DNA of 64,000 nt from Aureliella sp046290675 (GTDB lineage Bacteria > Planctomycetota > Planctomycetia > Pirellulales > Pirellulaceae): NCBI GenBank assembly GCA_046290675.1, contig JBKAHA010000016.1, positions 62,001 to 126,000 on the forward strand, written 5' to 3'. Under the pieces are notes generated by a model. The model was not told the DNA's origin. It was given only the letters and a program-made list of their open reading frames with translations, and made no database searches. The position numbers and the translations under genes are program-made. This document shows positions 9,342 through 17,514 of the stretch, piece by piece (position 1 is the stretch's first letter; the number at the start of each line of letters is the position of its first letter).

Positions 9342-9410
9342 TCGTTCGAGAGTGTTCGCGCGAGAGGGAGCTCTCGTAGTCAATGAATCCGAATCGGTGA
9401 CGTCGGGTGA

Positions 9411-9480
9411 GCGATTGGGCTTCGGAGGGGGCGCGATTGGGCTTCGAATTCACGAGGCGGGCTTCGAATTCACGAGGCGG
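9411..9480. repeat. Short tandem and interspersed repeats
   Basis: A 20-base unit beginning gcttcgaattcacgaggcgg occurs twice head to tail (9441-9460, 9461-9480). Just before it, gcgattgggcttcg occurs at 9411-9424 and again at 9433-9446. The block sits between the nuclease stop and the stop of the small minus-strand gene, so it lies outside coding sequence. Confidence 0.85.
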
Positions 9481-9511
9481 GCTTCACCAGGGCTCTTGTC
9501 GGCAGGGCTGA

Positions 9512-9700
9512 CTATTCCTCGAGGTCGAGCCGTTCGAGCTCTTGCAGTGCGATGCGCAGGGCGTTGAGCATGGAGGCGGAATCTACGTCGGCGACGGAAC
9601 CATCGACCGTGGCGGACTCCTCGTCGGAAAACAAAGCCTCCAAAGCGAATTGCGCAAGCCGTCGCTCGTCCGCGTCTTCTGGTTGTGGCTGTTCTCCCAT
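9512..9700 (-). CDS. Small acidic protein of unknown function, 62 residues
   Basis: I do not recognise a family. The protein is strongly acidic (MGEQPQPEDADERRLAQFA; ends LQELERLDLEE) and predicted helical, with no membrane segment or cysteine. The ATG at 9698-9700 is preceded by purine-rich GAGGAAGG and AAGGA stretches that fit a ribosome binding site, and the residue composition is protein-like, which favours a real gene. It is divergent from lepA with about 200 bases between them and converges on the nuclease gene. Size and charge would fit a small adaptor or nucleic-acid-mimic type protein, but this is a guess. Confidence 0.55.
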   Translation of the reverse strand: MGEQPQPEDADERRLAQFALEALFSDEESATVDGSVADVDSASMLNALRIALQELERLDLEE

Positions 9701-9896
9701 TCCTTTGTTCCTTCCTCGCCAGCCTGACCGTGCTTAGGGCGGATGCACAACCATAATTCCGTTCGAACCGCCGATTGAGGGAAGGAAAGGCTGTTGGAAC
9801 GCCCACTGCGACACTAAAATCGGGCTCGAGCTAGGCCGACTGCGTCGCATTTGTCGGTACCGTCACCAAAAGCGTTTAAGCTAAGCACAGCGTCGA

Positions 9897-11693
9897 ATGA
9901 AGAAGACTCGTAACTTTTGCATCATTGCCCACATCGATCACGGCAAATCGACACTGGCGGACCGGCTGATTCAGTCATGTGGCGGCATTTCGCAACGCGA
10001 GTTGCACGAGCAGATGCTGGATTCGATGGATATCGAGCGTGAACGCGGTATTACGATCAAGAGTAACACCATCACGCTGAGCTATACAGCCAAGGACGGA
10101 GAGGAGTATCAGCTCAATTTGATTGACACGCCCGGTCACGTGGATTTCTCACACGAAGTCCGACGTTCACTGATGGCTTGCGAAGGAGCGTTGATCGTCG
10201 TCGATGCGTCTCAGGGCGTTGAAGCACAGACGGTAGCGAATCTGTATCTGGCGTTGGAATACGATCTCGAACTGTTGCCTGTGATCAATAAGATCGATTT
10301 GCCGGCCGCTGATGTCGATCGTGCTCGTGAGTCAATCGATGCTGAGCTCGGACTGGATCCGTTTTCGGCGATACCTGTCTCTGCCAAGACCGGTGTCGGT
10401 ATCGAGGATGTCCTCGAGGGAATTGTCACAACGCTGCCTCCGCCAAGCGGCGATCCGAAGGCTCCGTTAAAGGCGTTGGTCTTCGACGCACACTTCGACA
10501 AGTTTCGTGGAGTCATCTTGCAGTGCCGGGTGTTGGAAGGAACGCTCAAGCCACGCGAAGTGATTCATTTCATGCATGCGGGACGTGATTACAAAGTCGA
10601 TGAACTTGGGTACAACCAATTTAAACTCAATCCACGCGAGCAGCTGAGTGCGGGAGAAGTTGGCTATATCGTGGCGGGTGTGAAAAGCGTCCAGGATATC
10701 GAAATTGGCGATACGATCACCCATCTTGAACATCCTGCAGCCGAGCCCATCCCTGGTTATCAGGAAGCCAAGCAAGTTGTGTTCTCTTCCGTTTATCCCA
10801 TGAGTACGGACGAGTATCAGGATCTTACCAAGGCGCTCGACAAACTTGCGATCAACGATGCCGCGTTGACTTACGAGAAAGACAGCTCAGCAGCACTTGG
10901 TTTTGGATTCCGTTGTGGGTTCCTCGGACTTTTGCATCTGGACGTGGTCCAGGAACGATTGCAACGCGAGTTTGACATTGGGCTCGTTATTTCGGCTCCA
11001 TCGGTAAAGTACACCCTGACACTTAAAGACGGATCGACTGTGGACGTTGATAACCCAACGTATTGGCCGGATCCTTCCACGATTGAGTCGACCACGGAGC
11101 CTTACATCAAGGCTGCCATCCTTACGCCTGAAGAGTTCGTCGGCCCCGTTATGGAGCTCTGTCGAGAGCATCGATCGGACAGCCAGACGATGAACTATTT
11201 GTCCGCTGGTCGAGTCGAAGTCACGAGTGAAATGCCACTTGGCGAGGTGCTCTTTGACTTCTATGGCAAACTGAAGATGATCACACGAGGCTACGGTTCG
11301 TTCGACTATGTTCCGATTGAGTATCGGAAGACTGATATCGTCAAAGTCGACATCTTGGTAAACAAAGAGCCCATCGATGCACTTTCTTACTTAGTGCATC
11401 GGGACAAATCACGTGCACGCGCATTGCACTACTGTGAGCAATTAGCGGAAGCGATTCCCCGGCATCAATTCAAGATTCCAATCCAGGGTGCTATCGGAGG
11501 CACGATTATTGCCAGGGCGACGATTCAGGCCTTCCGCAAGGATGTGACGGCGAAACTGTACGGCGGCGATGTGACTCGTAAGAAGAAGCTGCTAGAAAAG
11601 CAGAAGAAAGGGAAGGCCAAGATGAAGCAGTTTGGCAGCGTCAACATTCCTCAAAAAGCATTTGTCTCTGTGTTGAGCGCTGACAAGGACTAG
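9897..11693 (+). CDS. lepA: Elongation factor 4 (LepA), translational GTPase
   Basis: 598 residues, the normal LepA length, from ATG 9897. G motifs are intact: AHIDHGKST (G1), the RGITIKSNT switch I, DTPGHVDF (G3) and NKIDLP (G4). Domains II, III and V and the LepA-specific C-terminal domain follow (YKVDELGYNQ; GFRCGFLGLLHLDV; ARATIQAFRKDV and ending KKGKAKMKQFGSVNIPQKAF). LepA is a ribosome-dependent GTPase involved in translation initiation and elongation under stress, in the cytoplasm. No strong Shine-Dalgarno sequence precedes the ATG. It is a housekeeping gene surrounded by secreted hydrolases, with no operon partner visible. Confidence 0.98.
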   Translation: MKKTRNFCIIAHIDHGKSTLADRLIQSCGGISQRELHEQMLDSMDIERERGITIKSNTITLSYTAKDGEEYQLNLIDTPGHVDFSHEVRRSLMACEGALIVVDASQGVEAQTVANLYLALEYDLELLPVINKIDLPAADVDRARESIDAELGLDPFSAIPVSAKTGVGIEDVLEGIVTTLPPPSGDPKAPLKALVFDAHFDKFRGVILQCRVLEGTLKPREVIHFMHAGRDYKVDELGYNQFKLNPREQLSAGEVGYIVAGVKSVQDIEIGDTITHLEHPAAEPIPGYQEAKQVVFSSVYPMSTDEYQDLTKALDKLAINDAALTYEKDSSAALGFGFRCGFLGLLHLDVVQERLQREFDIGLVISAPSVKYTLTLKDGSTVDVDNPTYWPDPSTIESTTEPYIKAAILTPEEFVGPVMELCREHRSDSQTMNYLSAGRVEVTSEMPLGEVLFDFYGKLKMITRGYGSFDYVPIEYRKTDIVKVDILVNKEPIDALSYLVHRDKSRARALHYCEQLAEAIPRHQFKIPIQGAIGGTIIARATIQAFRKDVTAKLYGGDVTRKKKLLEKQKKGKAKMKQFGSVNIPQKAFVSVLSADKD

Positions 11694-11743
11694 TCGCGCC
11701 CAGACGAATCCTGCGACGTGTTCGGAAACCTGTTAAGTTGGAG

Positions 11744-13228
11744 ATGAAGTGGAGCGATCGACTCCGCACAACCTTCCCCACTAACAGGTTTACCCAGGTG
11801 AAGAACCCCTCCGTCCTCCTCTGTAGCTTTATCCTTTGGGGCTACGTCCTCGATACTCTAGCTGCTCAAGACAAGCGACCCGATATCGTCTTCATCATCG
11901 TGGATGATCTCAACGATTGGGTTGGTTGCCTCGGTGGGCACCCTGATGCTAAGTCGCCGAATATCGACGCTTTGGCCGCCAGCGGCATGCTCTTCTCCCA
12001 AGCATATTGCAATTCGCCGCAGTGCCGCCCTTCTCGGACGAGCCTCAACTGCGGGCTCTACCCATTTCGAACGGGAACGTACTTCAATGCAAGGTATCGT
12101 GGCGAATCAAAGATCGAGTCACCGACCATGCAGCAGTTCTTCATGCAGCATGGTTATCGAGTCTGTAGCGGAGGCAAGGTGTTTCATGGAAACCCGGGCA
12201 AGCACGGCGATGTTCTCCTGAAGCAGCCTCGCGATCCCAAGCCACCTAAAGGTGAAGATAACTTTGATGCAATGCGAGCCCCGAATGACGGCTATGCACT
12301 CGATGTTTCCGATGAAGAGATGGGGGATTACAAAGTCGCGACATGGGCCAGCGAGCAGTGGAATCAAGTCACGGAGAAGCCATTGTTTATGAGCGTCGGT
12401 TTCTTTCGACCGCATCGACCGCTCCAAGTCCCCATACCATGGTTCGAGCAGTTTCCTCTCGCCAGCATCCGTCGTCCGGACGAGCCGAAGGGGATCGATG
12501 ATTGGGACGACCTGCCAACGTTCGCTCAACGATTGGCTCGCAGTCACGCGCATAAGCCGCTTCACCAGGGCGTTGGCGGAGAGCTGCAAAGTGATCATGA
12601 GTTCATTGTGGCCAACTCGGAATGGGATGCGACCATCCGCGCGTATCAAGCGTCGATAGCGTTTGTGGATTGTCAGATAGGGCGCTTTCTGGAGTCACTC
12701 GCCCTCAATCCTAGGGGCCGGGAGACTTACATCATGCTGGTCAGCGACCACGGATGGCACTTGGGTGAAAAGAAGCATTGGTGCAAAGGCGCGATTTGGG
12801 AGCAGACAACGCACATTCCCTTCATCGTGAATGGGCCGAAGGTCGAAGCTGGCTCCAAATGCGATCAGCCAGTTAGCTTGATCGATGTGTACCCCTCACT
12901 CGTGGACTTCGCGGGATTGGAGGTGCCGTCATGGTTGGACGGCGTCTCAGTAAAGCCTCAGCTGCTGAATCCGAACGCGACGCGAGGCCCTGCGATTTCA
13001 TCCTACGGCGGCGGCAATACGTCGGTTCGAACCCAGCACTGGCGCTATATCCGCTACGAAGACGGAAGTGAGGAGCTGTACGACCATCGAGTGGATTCAA
13101 ACGAATGGACCAATTTGGCTAGTGATCCCGTTCATCAGAAAATAAAACAATCTTTGGCCGACATGATCCCGAGCGATCAACATGAAGGATTGAAGGTTCA
13201 GGACTGGTTCGACAAGTATCAAAAGTGA
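11744..13228 (+). CDS. Secreted sulfatase, iduronate-2-sulfatase-like
   Basis: About 494 residues from ATG 11744; a TTG two codons upstream is less likely. The N-terminal hydrophobic segment (VLLCSFILWGYVLDTLAAQ) is a signal peptide. Motifs: PDIVFIIVDDLNDWVGCLGG, the formylglycine site QCRPSRTSLNCGLYPF (modified Cys near residue 94), GGKVFHGNPG, FFRPHRPLQVP, LVSDHGWHLGEKKHW. The DDLNDW and SDHGWHLGE signatures are typical of the iduronate-2-sulfatase/choline-sulfatase-like group. The usual LTG after the CxPSR motif is LNCG. It follows lepA by 50 bases but is not functionally linked to it, and precedes a sialidase-like gene. Confidence 0.93.
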   Translation: MKWSDRLRTTFPTNRFTQVKNPSVLLCSFILWGYVLDTLAAQDKRPDIVFIIVDDLNDWVGCLGGHPDAKSPNIDALAASGMLFSQAYCNSPQCRPSRTSLNCGLYPFRTGTYFNARYRGESKIESPTMQQFFMQHGYRVCSGGKVFHGNPGKHGDVLLKQPRDPKPPKGEDNFDAMRAPNDGYALDVSDEEMGDYKVATWASEQWNQVTEKPLFMSVGFFRPHRPLQVPIPWFEQFPLASIRRPDEPKGIDDWDDLPTFAQRLARSHAHKPLHQGVGGELQSDHEFIVANSEWDATIRAYQASIAFVDCQIGRFLESLALNPRGRETYIMLVSDHGWHLGEKKHWCKGAIWEQTTHIPFIVNGPKVEAGSKCDQPVSLIDVYPSLVDFAGLEVPSWLDGVSVKPQLLNPNATRGPAISSYGGGNTSVRTQHWRYIRYEDGSEELYDHRVDSNEWTNLASDPVHQKIKQSLADMIPSDQHEGLKVQDWFDKYQK

Positions 13229-13398
13229 CCTGTCACAAGCCGACTCAAGGACTGGCGTTTTTTCCCGGGGTTCGGTGTCAGCGTTTTGAACTTCGCAGGT
13301 TTGAACGCTCTGTCTTGCCACCTAAATAGAACTCGAGTTGACTCCGCCTTCTGTAGCCCACTGATCCGTCTACGAAACCCCCGAGCCTGGAGAAACGT

Positions 13399-14559
13399 AT
13401 GATGCATGCCGCTCTGCTGTTCGTCGTACCAGCACTGCTGTTTTCAATAGTGATTCCGGACGAAGCTTCTAACGCGGAGCCTTGTGCTGATGGACCTATG
13501 AAGGGTTTTCTCGATGAAGCCCGGCTTGATATCAAATCCTTGTTTCAGGGTGGACGTTTTCCAAACATCGTTGTGACGACGGAGGGAACCGTTTTGGCGA
13601 CTTGGGGACATGGAGAGATCCGCGCGAGGCGGAGCGAGGATGGTGGCGAGACTTGGAGTCAAGACATCTCCATCGCGGAGAAAGGAATTCACGGCGGTGG
13701 CACGACGGTGGACGAGGGGAGCGGACACATATTCGTCTTCGTCGAAGCCGAGCATCCTCCAGCACCCTTGACGGTGTATCGAAGTGGCGATGATGGCAAG
13801 ACTTGGGAGGTCGTGAACGCGACGGTGAGTCCCGACAACAGCGGCAAGGCTCCTTCAATGCACATGAACGAGCATGGAGTCACGCTACGAAACGGAAAGC
13901 ACCGAGGACGTCTAATCCGTGCGTCTCGAAACTACGGTGAAGGGAATCGGCCAAAGAGCCTGTTTCCGACGCACTATACCAACGCCGTGTACAGTGATGA
14001 TCATGGCAAGAGCTGGACGGCAAGTGCGCCGTTCTCGGAATTTGGGACTGGCGAAGCGGCGATTGTGGAATTGTCTGATGGGCGGCTGTACTACAACTCG
14101 AGAAGGCACTGGGCTCCGGAAGGCAAGAGTCCGCTCAGGAGGTGGACTGCATGGAGTGAGGATGGTGGAGCGACTTGGTCTGATGCTACGATTTGCGAAG
14201 CGCTTCCCGACGGCCCCCAGGATACTACCTACGGCTGCATGGGTGGATTGGTCAGACTGCCTGTCGAGGGGCAAGATATCTTGGTTTACAGCAACTGCGA
14301 TAGCACTCAGGGCAGGAAACGCGGCACTGTCTGGGCGAGCTTTGATGGCGGGAATACTTGGCCCATTAAGCGGCTGGTACACGAGGGCAGTTTTGCTTAC
14401 TCATCGCTGACGGCCGGACGCCCCGGGACACCAAGCGAAGGCGTAATCTATCTGCACTTCGAAAGCGAAGGCTCGAAAGTAGCACGCTTTAATCTTAGTT
14501 GGATACTTGAAGGGGAATCGACGGGGGATGGCGACGTTCCTGCGTCAATTCGCCGATAG
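13399..14559 (+). CDS. Secreted sialidase-like (BNR/Asp-box) glycoside hydrolase
   Basis: 386 residues from ATG 13399 (a second ATG follows at once); GGAG lies about 8 bases upstream. A signal peptide is present. Five Asp boxes are seen: SEDGGETW (79), SGDDGKTW (129), SDDHGKSW (199), SEDGGATW (253) and SFDGGNTW (314), giving the six-bladed propeller expected for exo-sialidases. GRFPN near residue 52 resembles the FRIP region, GTGEAAIVELSDG could carry a catalytic Glu, and the NSRRHW segment an active-site Arg. No sialic acid catabolic genes are nearby, so the true substrate could be another acidic sugar. It is the third gene of a plus-strand run after lepA. Confidence 0.9.
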   Translation: MMHAALLFVVPALLFSIVIPDEASNAEPCADGPMKGFLDEARLDIKSLFQGGRFPNIVVTTEGTVLATWGHGEIRARRSEDGGETWSQDISIAEKGIHGGGTTVDEGSGHIFVFVEAEHPPAPLTVYRSGDDGKTWEVVNATVSPDNSGKAPSMHMNEHGVTLRNGKHRGRLIRASRNYGEGNRPKSLFPTHYTNAVYSDDHGKSWTASAPFSEFGTGEAAIVELSDGRLYYNSRRHWAPEGKSPLRRWTAWSEDGGATWSDATICEALPDGPQDTTYGCMGGLVRLPVEGQDILVYSNCDSTQGRKRGTVWASFDGGNTWPIKRLVHEGSFAYSSLTAGRPGTPSEGVIYLHFESEGSKVARFNLSWILEGESTGDGDVPASIRR

Positions 14560-14735
14560 AGGCGCTGTTGGTTTTCCATCGTGATCGCCGTAACTGACGC
14601 GGCCCGGACGCCGGATTTGCTGTGTGAGCTCCGATTTTCTGTAACAACGTTTTCGATCATTCGCTTCCATTTGTGCGGTGAGTCAGCGAGTTGCTGATTC
14701 CTTTTTCAAACGAATGTGAATCAATGGGGTGAGTG

Positions 14736-15860
14736 ATGAAAGCGACAATCAATTTCGCAAGGTTTGTGTTGGCATTGGTCTTTCTGGCAGGCTATCAGGT
14801 TCAATCGGGGTCAGCTCAAAACCTTTCTGTGCCGATCGACCGGATTGTGGATACGCTTCCACCTGGGCGCGAGCCCGTCAACGATTCGGAATTTGACTTT
14901 CCCGCCTTTACCTACTTCGACAGCAATATTGCTCCTGACTCCATCATCAACGCTTACCTTCTTGGGTATCTCAGCGATCGCATTTATGCGGACGATACAG
15001 GCTATGACCAAGAGTGGGTTGAAGAATTCAAAGACGAATTGGAGCTAAACGGTGCTTTGAATGTCGAATTCTTTTCGCACCCGACGACCGGGGCGGAAGT
15101 GGCAACGGTCGAGACTTTCTCCTCTTTGATCGTCGTTCATCGAGGGAGTAGCTCAGCCGGCAGTACGGTCTACTACAGTCTGACGGACTGGTGGGTCGAC
15201 TTTGATGACGATGCCAGGCAGGAGTTCTTCGGTAAGGAGCTTGTTTATGTGCACGAGGGGTTCTCACGTTCTTCCGCAAGTGTCTATGGCTGGATTCTCC
15301 CGATCATTCAGGACGCCTATGCTCGCGGGAAGAACATTTGGGTTACCGGTCACAGCCTGGGGGGCGCGAATGCAATGCTAACAGCGGCGCGGTTACACTA
15401 CCGAGATGGTATTAGCGTGAAAGGGCTGCATACCTTTGGTGCACCTCGGGTTGGTGACGCGGACTTCGGGGACCTAATGGATAGTGAAAATACGAGCGGC
15501 TTTGCACTTGCTGACCATACCACGCGCTGGGTCGTTGACGGGGATTCAGCGGTGTCTTTGTTCGGAGGAGATTGGGTCACCAGGTACACAAACACTCGAT
15601 GGGGGCGGCGGCCAACCCGTTTCTGGGTCTCGTATCATCACGTCGGGCAGGTGAATCACATCTTCCGTATTGATGACGCCAGCGGTACTGATTTTCAACT
15701 CTGGGAAGATGCTCCCGACCTCAGCAACGACACGCCATTCTCCGTACTCTCGCTCAACGACGAACATCTGGACTATGTGCGTGCGATGGACGCGATGCTG
15801 GCTCAACAGTTGGAAGAGCAAGGGCGAATGGACCTACTGTTCAAACTGCTCAAGCTATAG
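14736..15860 (+). CDS. Secreted class 3 lipase (alpha/beta hydrolase)
   Basis: About 374 residues from ATG 14736, with a GTG one codon upstream. Signal peptide MKATINFARFVLALVFLAG, cleaved near SGSAQ. The class 3 lipase pattern is clear: LIVVHRGSS (oxyanion region), IWVTGHSLGGANAM with the nucleophile Ser near 207, LHTFGAPRVGDADF, VVDGDSAVSL and YHHVGQVNHIF, which can supply Asp and His. This family hydrolyses acylglycerols or esters outside the cell. The C-terminus ends in a helical segment rich in Leu and Glu. It is separated from its neighbours by 170-310 bases and is probably its own transcription unit. Confidence 0.9.
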   Translation: MKATINFARFVLALVFLAGYQVQSGSAQNLSVPIDRIVDTLPPGREPVNDSEFDFPAFTYFDSNIAPDSIINAYLLGYLSDRIYADDTGYDQEWVEEFKDELELNGALNVEFFSHPTTGAEVATVETFSSLIVVHRGSSSAGSTVYYSLTDWWVDFDDDARQEFFGKELVYVHEGFSRSSASVYGWILPIIQDAYARGKNIWVTGHSLGGANAMLTAARLHYRDGISVKGLHTFGAPRVGDADFGDLMDSENTSGFALADHTTRWVVDGDSAVSLFGGDWVTRYTNTRWGRRPTRFWVSYHHVGQVNHIFRIDDASGTDFQLWEDAPDLSNDTPFSVLSLNDEHLDYVRAMDAMLAQQLEEQGRMDLLFKLLKL

Positions 15861-16175
15861 CGATCGCTCGAACGACTTGCAAATACGAAAGAGGTCGCCA
15901 TTCGACATGAACGGCGGCCTACTTTAGGTTGGGACTTGAGACAAAGCGTGCTACGCGGAATCTTGTTGGGAAGGACGCGAGTAGAACAGGATATTCAACA
16001 TCGTCGTCCGCTGATGGTTGGCTCGAATTCTGGTAGTTTAGGGAGCCCTCGCACGGTTCGTTAGAATTGCGAGCTCAAACAAGCTTGCAGAGCTAACGAT
16101 GGGATTGCGGAGCGCGACTTCTGTTTTAGCAACCGTCGGTTGCCGAGGCCTTGATCCAAGCTGTGAGAAAGCAAC
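15861..16175. other. Gene-free stretch with a terminator-like hairpin
   Basis: About 315 bases without a gene I can support. Its left part holds the hairpin at 15892-15920 listed separately; the rest is probably the promoter region of the metallophosphoesterase gene. No tRNA or known RNA was seen. Confidence 0.45.
15892..15920 (+). terminator. Possible terminator after the lipase gene
   Basis: Arms aggtcgcc (15892-15899) and ggcggcct (15913-15920) form an 8-bp stem with one G-U pair and a 13-base loop, about 30 bases after the lipase stop. Only a weak T-rich tail follows, so the call is modest. Confidence 0.45.
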
Positions 16176-17297
16176 ATGACTTATTTACTAGTGAAGGTAT
16201 TGCGAGACTTGAAGATTCAAACGTTCAGCTTGCGAATGGCTCTCTGTTTTTGGATGGCCGCTATTGCAGTTGCAGACCTCCGAGGTCAGGAGATTCGGTT
16301 TACAAGTGTTCCCGATATATTTAACTGGAATATCGGTAATCCCCAGCCGGGTTGGGAAGACTCTCTCGATTGGTTTTTTGATCGTTTGCAAAAAGACGGG
16401 CCCGACTTTACTCTGAACGCCGGCGACATCATGGATGCGCGATGGTGGGAGGATGAAGCTCAAGTCATCCGCAAGACGGAAGAGTACTGGAGCGGATTCA
16501 AGAAGCGTTTCGACGAGCGTAACATGACGGTCTACGTGGCTCCGGGGGATCACGAGTATGGAGACGATGGTGGGCTCAAGATTGGCGATATTGCTCGCGC
16601 ATTCGGTCAGCAATTTACCAAATTGATGGACATGCCAAAGAATGGTCCTGACAACCATTTGGGGCGATCTTACTTCGTTCGCAAAGACAATCTTCTCATC
16701 GTCACCCTGGATACCTTCGAAGATGAAGGAGCCAAGTTTGGCTACACCGTCGGCGAGGAACAGTTGGTCTGGCTTGAGAAGACGTTTCGAGCCAACGCGG
16801 ACGCTGATTTCATCATTGTGCAGGGGCATCTGCCTATTATCGGCCCCGTACGGAGCAAGAACTCAAGCGCGAGCATGTTGGAGGGCGGTGAGAAATCATC
16901 TCTTTGGCGGCTGATGGTCCAGTACGACGTCGATGTCTATCTGTGTGGCGAGCACCATCGTATTACTGTCAAAGAGCAGGATGGGATTTGCCAAATCGTG
17001 CACGGAGCACTGTGGGGCACTCAGACTGATCTGAATTATCTTCGCGGGGTAGTGGGGCCAAAGGAGATGACTCTTGAATTGCTTGAATTCGACGTCGAGT
17101 ACAGCGGTGGTTATATCGGAGATCATCCTCATCGAAGCAAAACGAATCGACCACGAGAGAATGTCGCTCTGGCGTCGACAACGAAAAACGCGGGTCCCCG
17201 CGTTACAGGGAGACTTGTGTTGTTGGCAGAAGACGATGGCCCGGTTAAAAAGGCAGAAGCGACCGGCTGGTTCGATCTAAAGGCCCAGCGAAAGTAA
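16176..17297 (+). CDS. Secreted metallophosphoesterase (calcineurin-like)
   Basis: 373 residues from ATG 16176, with an N-terminal hydrophobic segment (MALCFWMAAIAVADLRG) acting as signal peptide. Calcineurin-type motifs: LNAGDIMDARWW (GDxxD), VAPGDHEYG (GDHE), IVQGHLPI and LCGEHHRITV, where the usual GHxH is GEHH. The first metal motif DxH is not found; the matching place reads VPDIFNWNIG. The family hydrolyses phosphomonoesters or diesters with two metal ions. The missing first His may alter metal binding or define a separate clade. It is followed by a good terminator and converges with the giant VWA-TPR gene. Confidence 0.87.
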   Translation: MTYLLVKVLRDLKIQTFSLRMALCFWMAAIAVADLRGQEIRFTSVPDIFNWNIGNPQPGWEDSLDWFFDRLQKDGPDFTLNAGDIMDARWWEDEAQVIRKTEEYWSGFKKRFDERNMTVYVAPGDHEYGDDGGLKIGDIARAFGQQFTKLMDMPKNGPDNHLGRSYFVRKDNLLIVTLDTFEDEGAKFGYTVGEEQLVWLEKTFRANADADFIIVQGHLPIIGPVRSKNSSASMLEGGEKSSLWRLMVQYDVDVYLCGEHHRITVKEQDGICQIVHGALWGTQTDLNYLRGVVGPKEMTLELLEFDVEYSGGYIGDHPHRSKTNRPRENVALASTTKNAGPRVTGRLVLLAEDDGPVKKAEATGWFDLKAQRK

Positions 17298-17323
17298 AGA
17301 GCAGAAAAGGTCTTATTCCAGTC

Positions 17324-17365
17324 AGCCCGTTGGTTGTCTTGATTGAACGGGCTCATTTCATTTCT
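17324..17365 (+). terminator. Rho-independent-like terminator
   Basis: Perfect 8-bp stem agcccgtt (17324-17331) / aacgggct (17346-17353) with a 14-base loop, followed by a T-rich stretch catttcatttcttc. It lies 27 bases after the metallophosphoesterase stop and between convergent genes. Confidence 0.75.
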
Positions 17366-17514
17366 TCGATCAGATCGGAATAGATCTGTCGAGCATGGTC
17401 GTATGCAGCTCTAGCATCCTCATGTTCGGCCGGTAACCATACGAGGCGCAATGATCAAAAACGCCTTGTAACGCTGCGAGAATCTTCTCGAGAAGTAGCG
17501 AAATTGAGTTAGGG

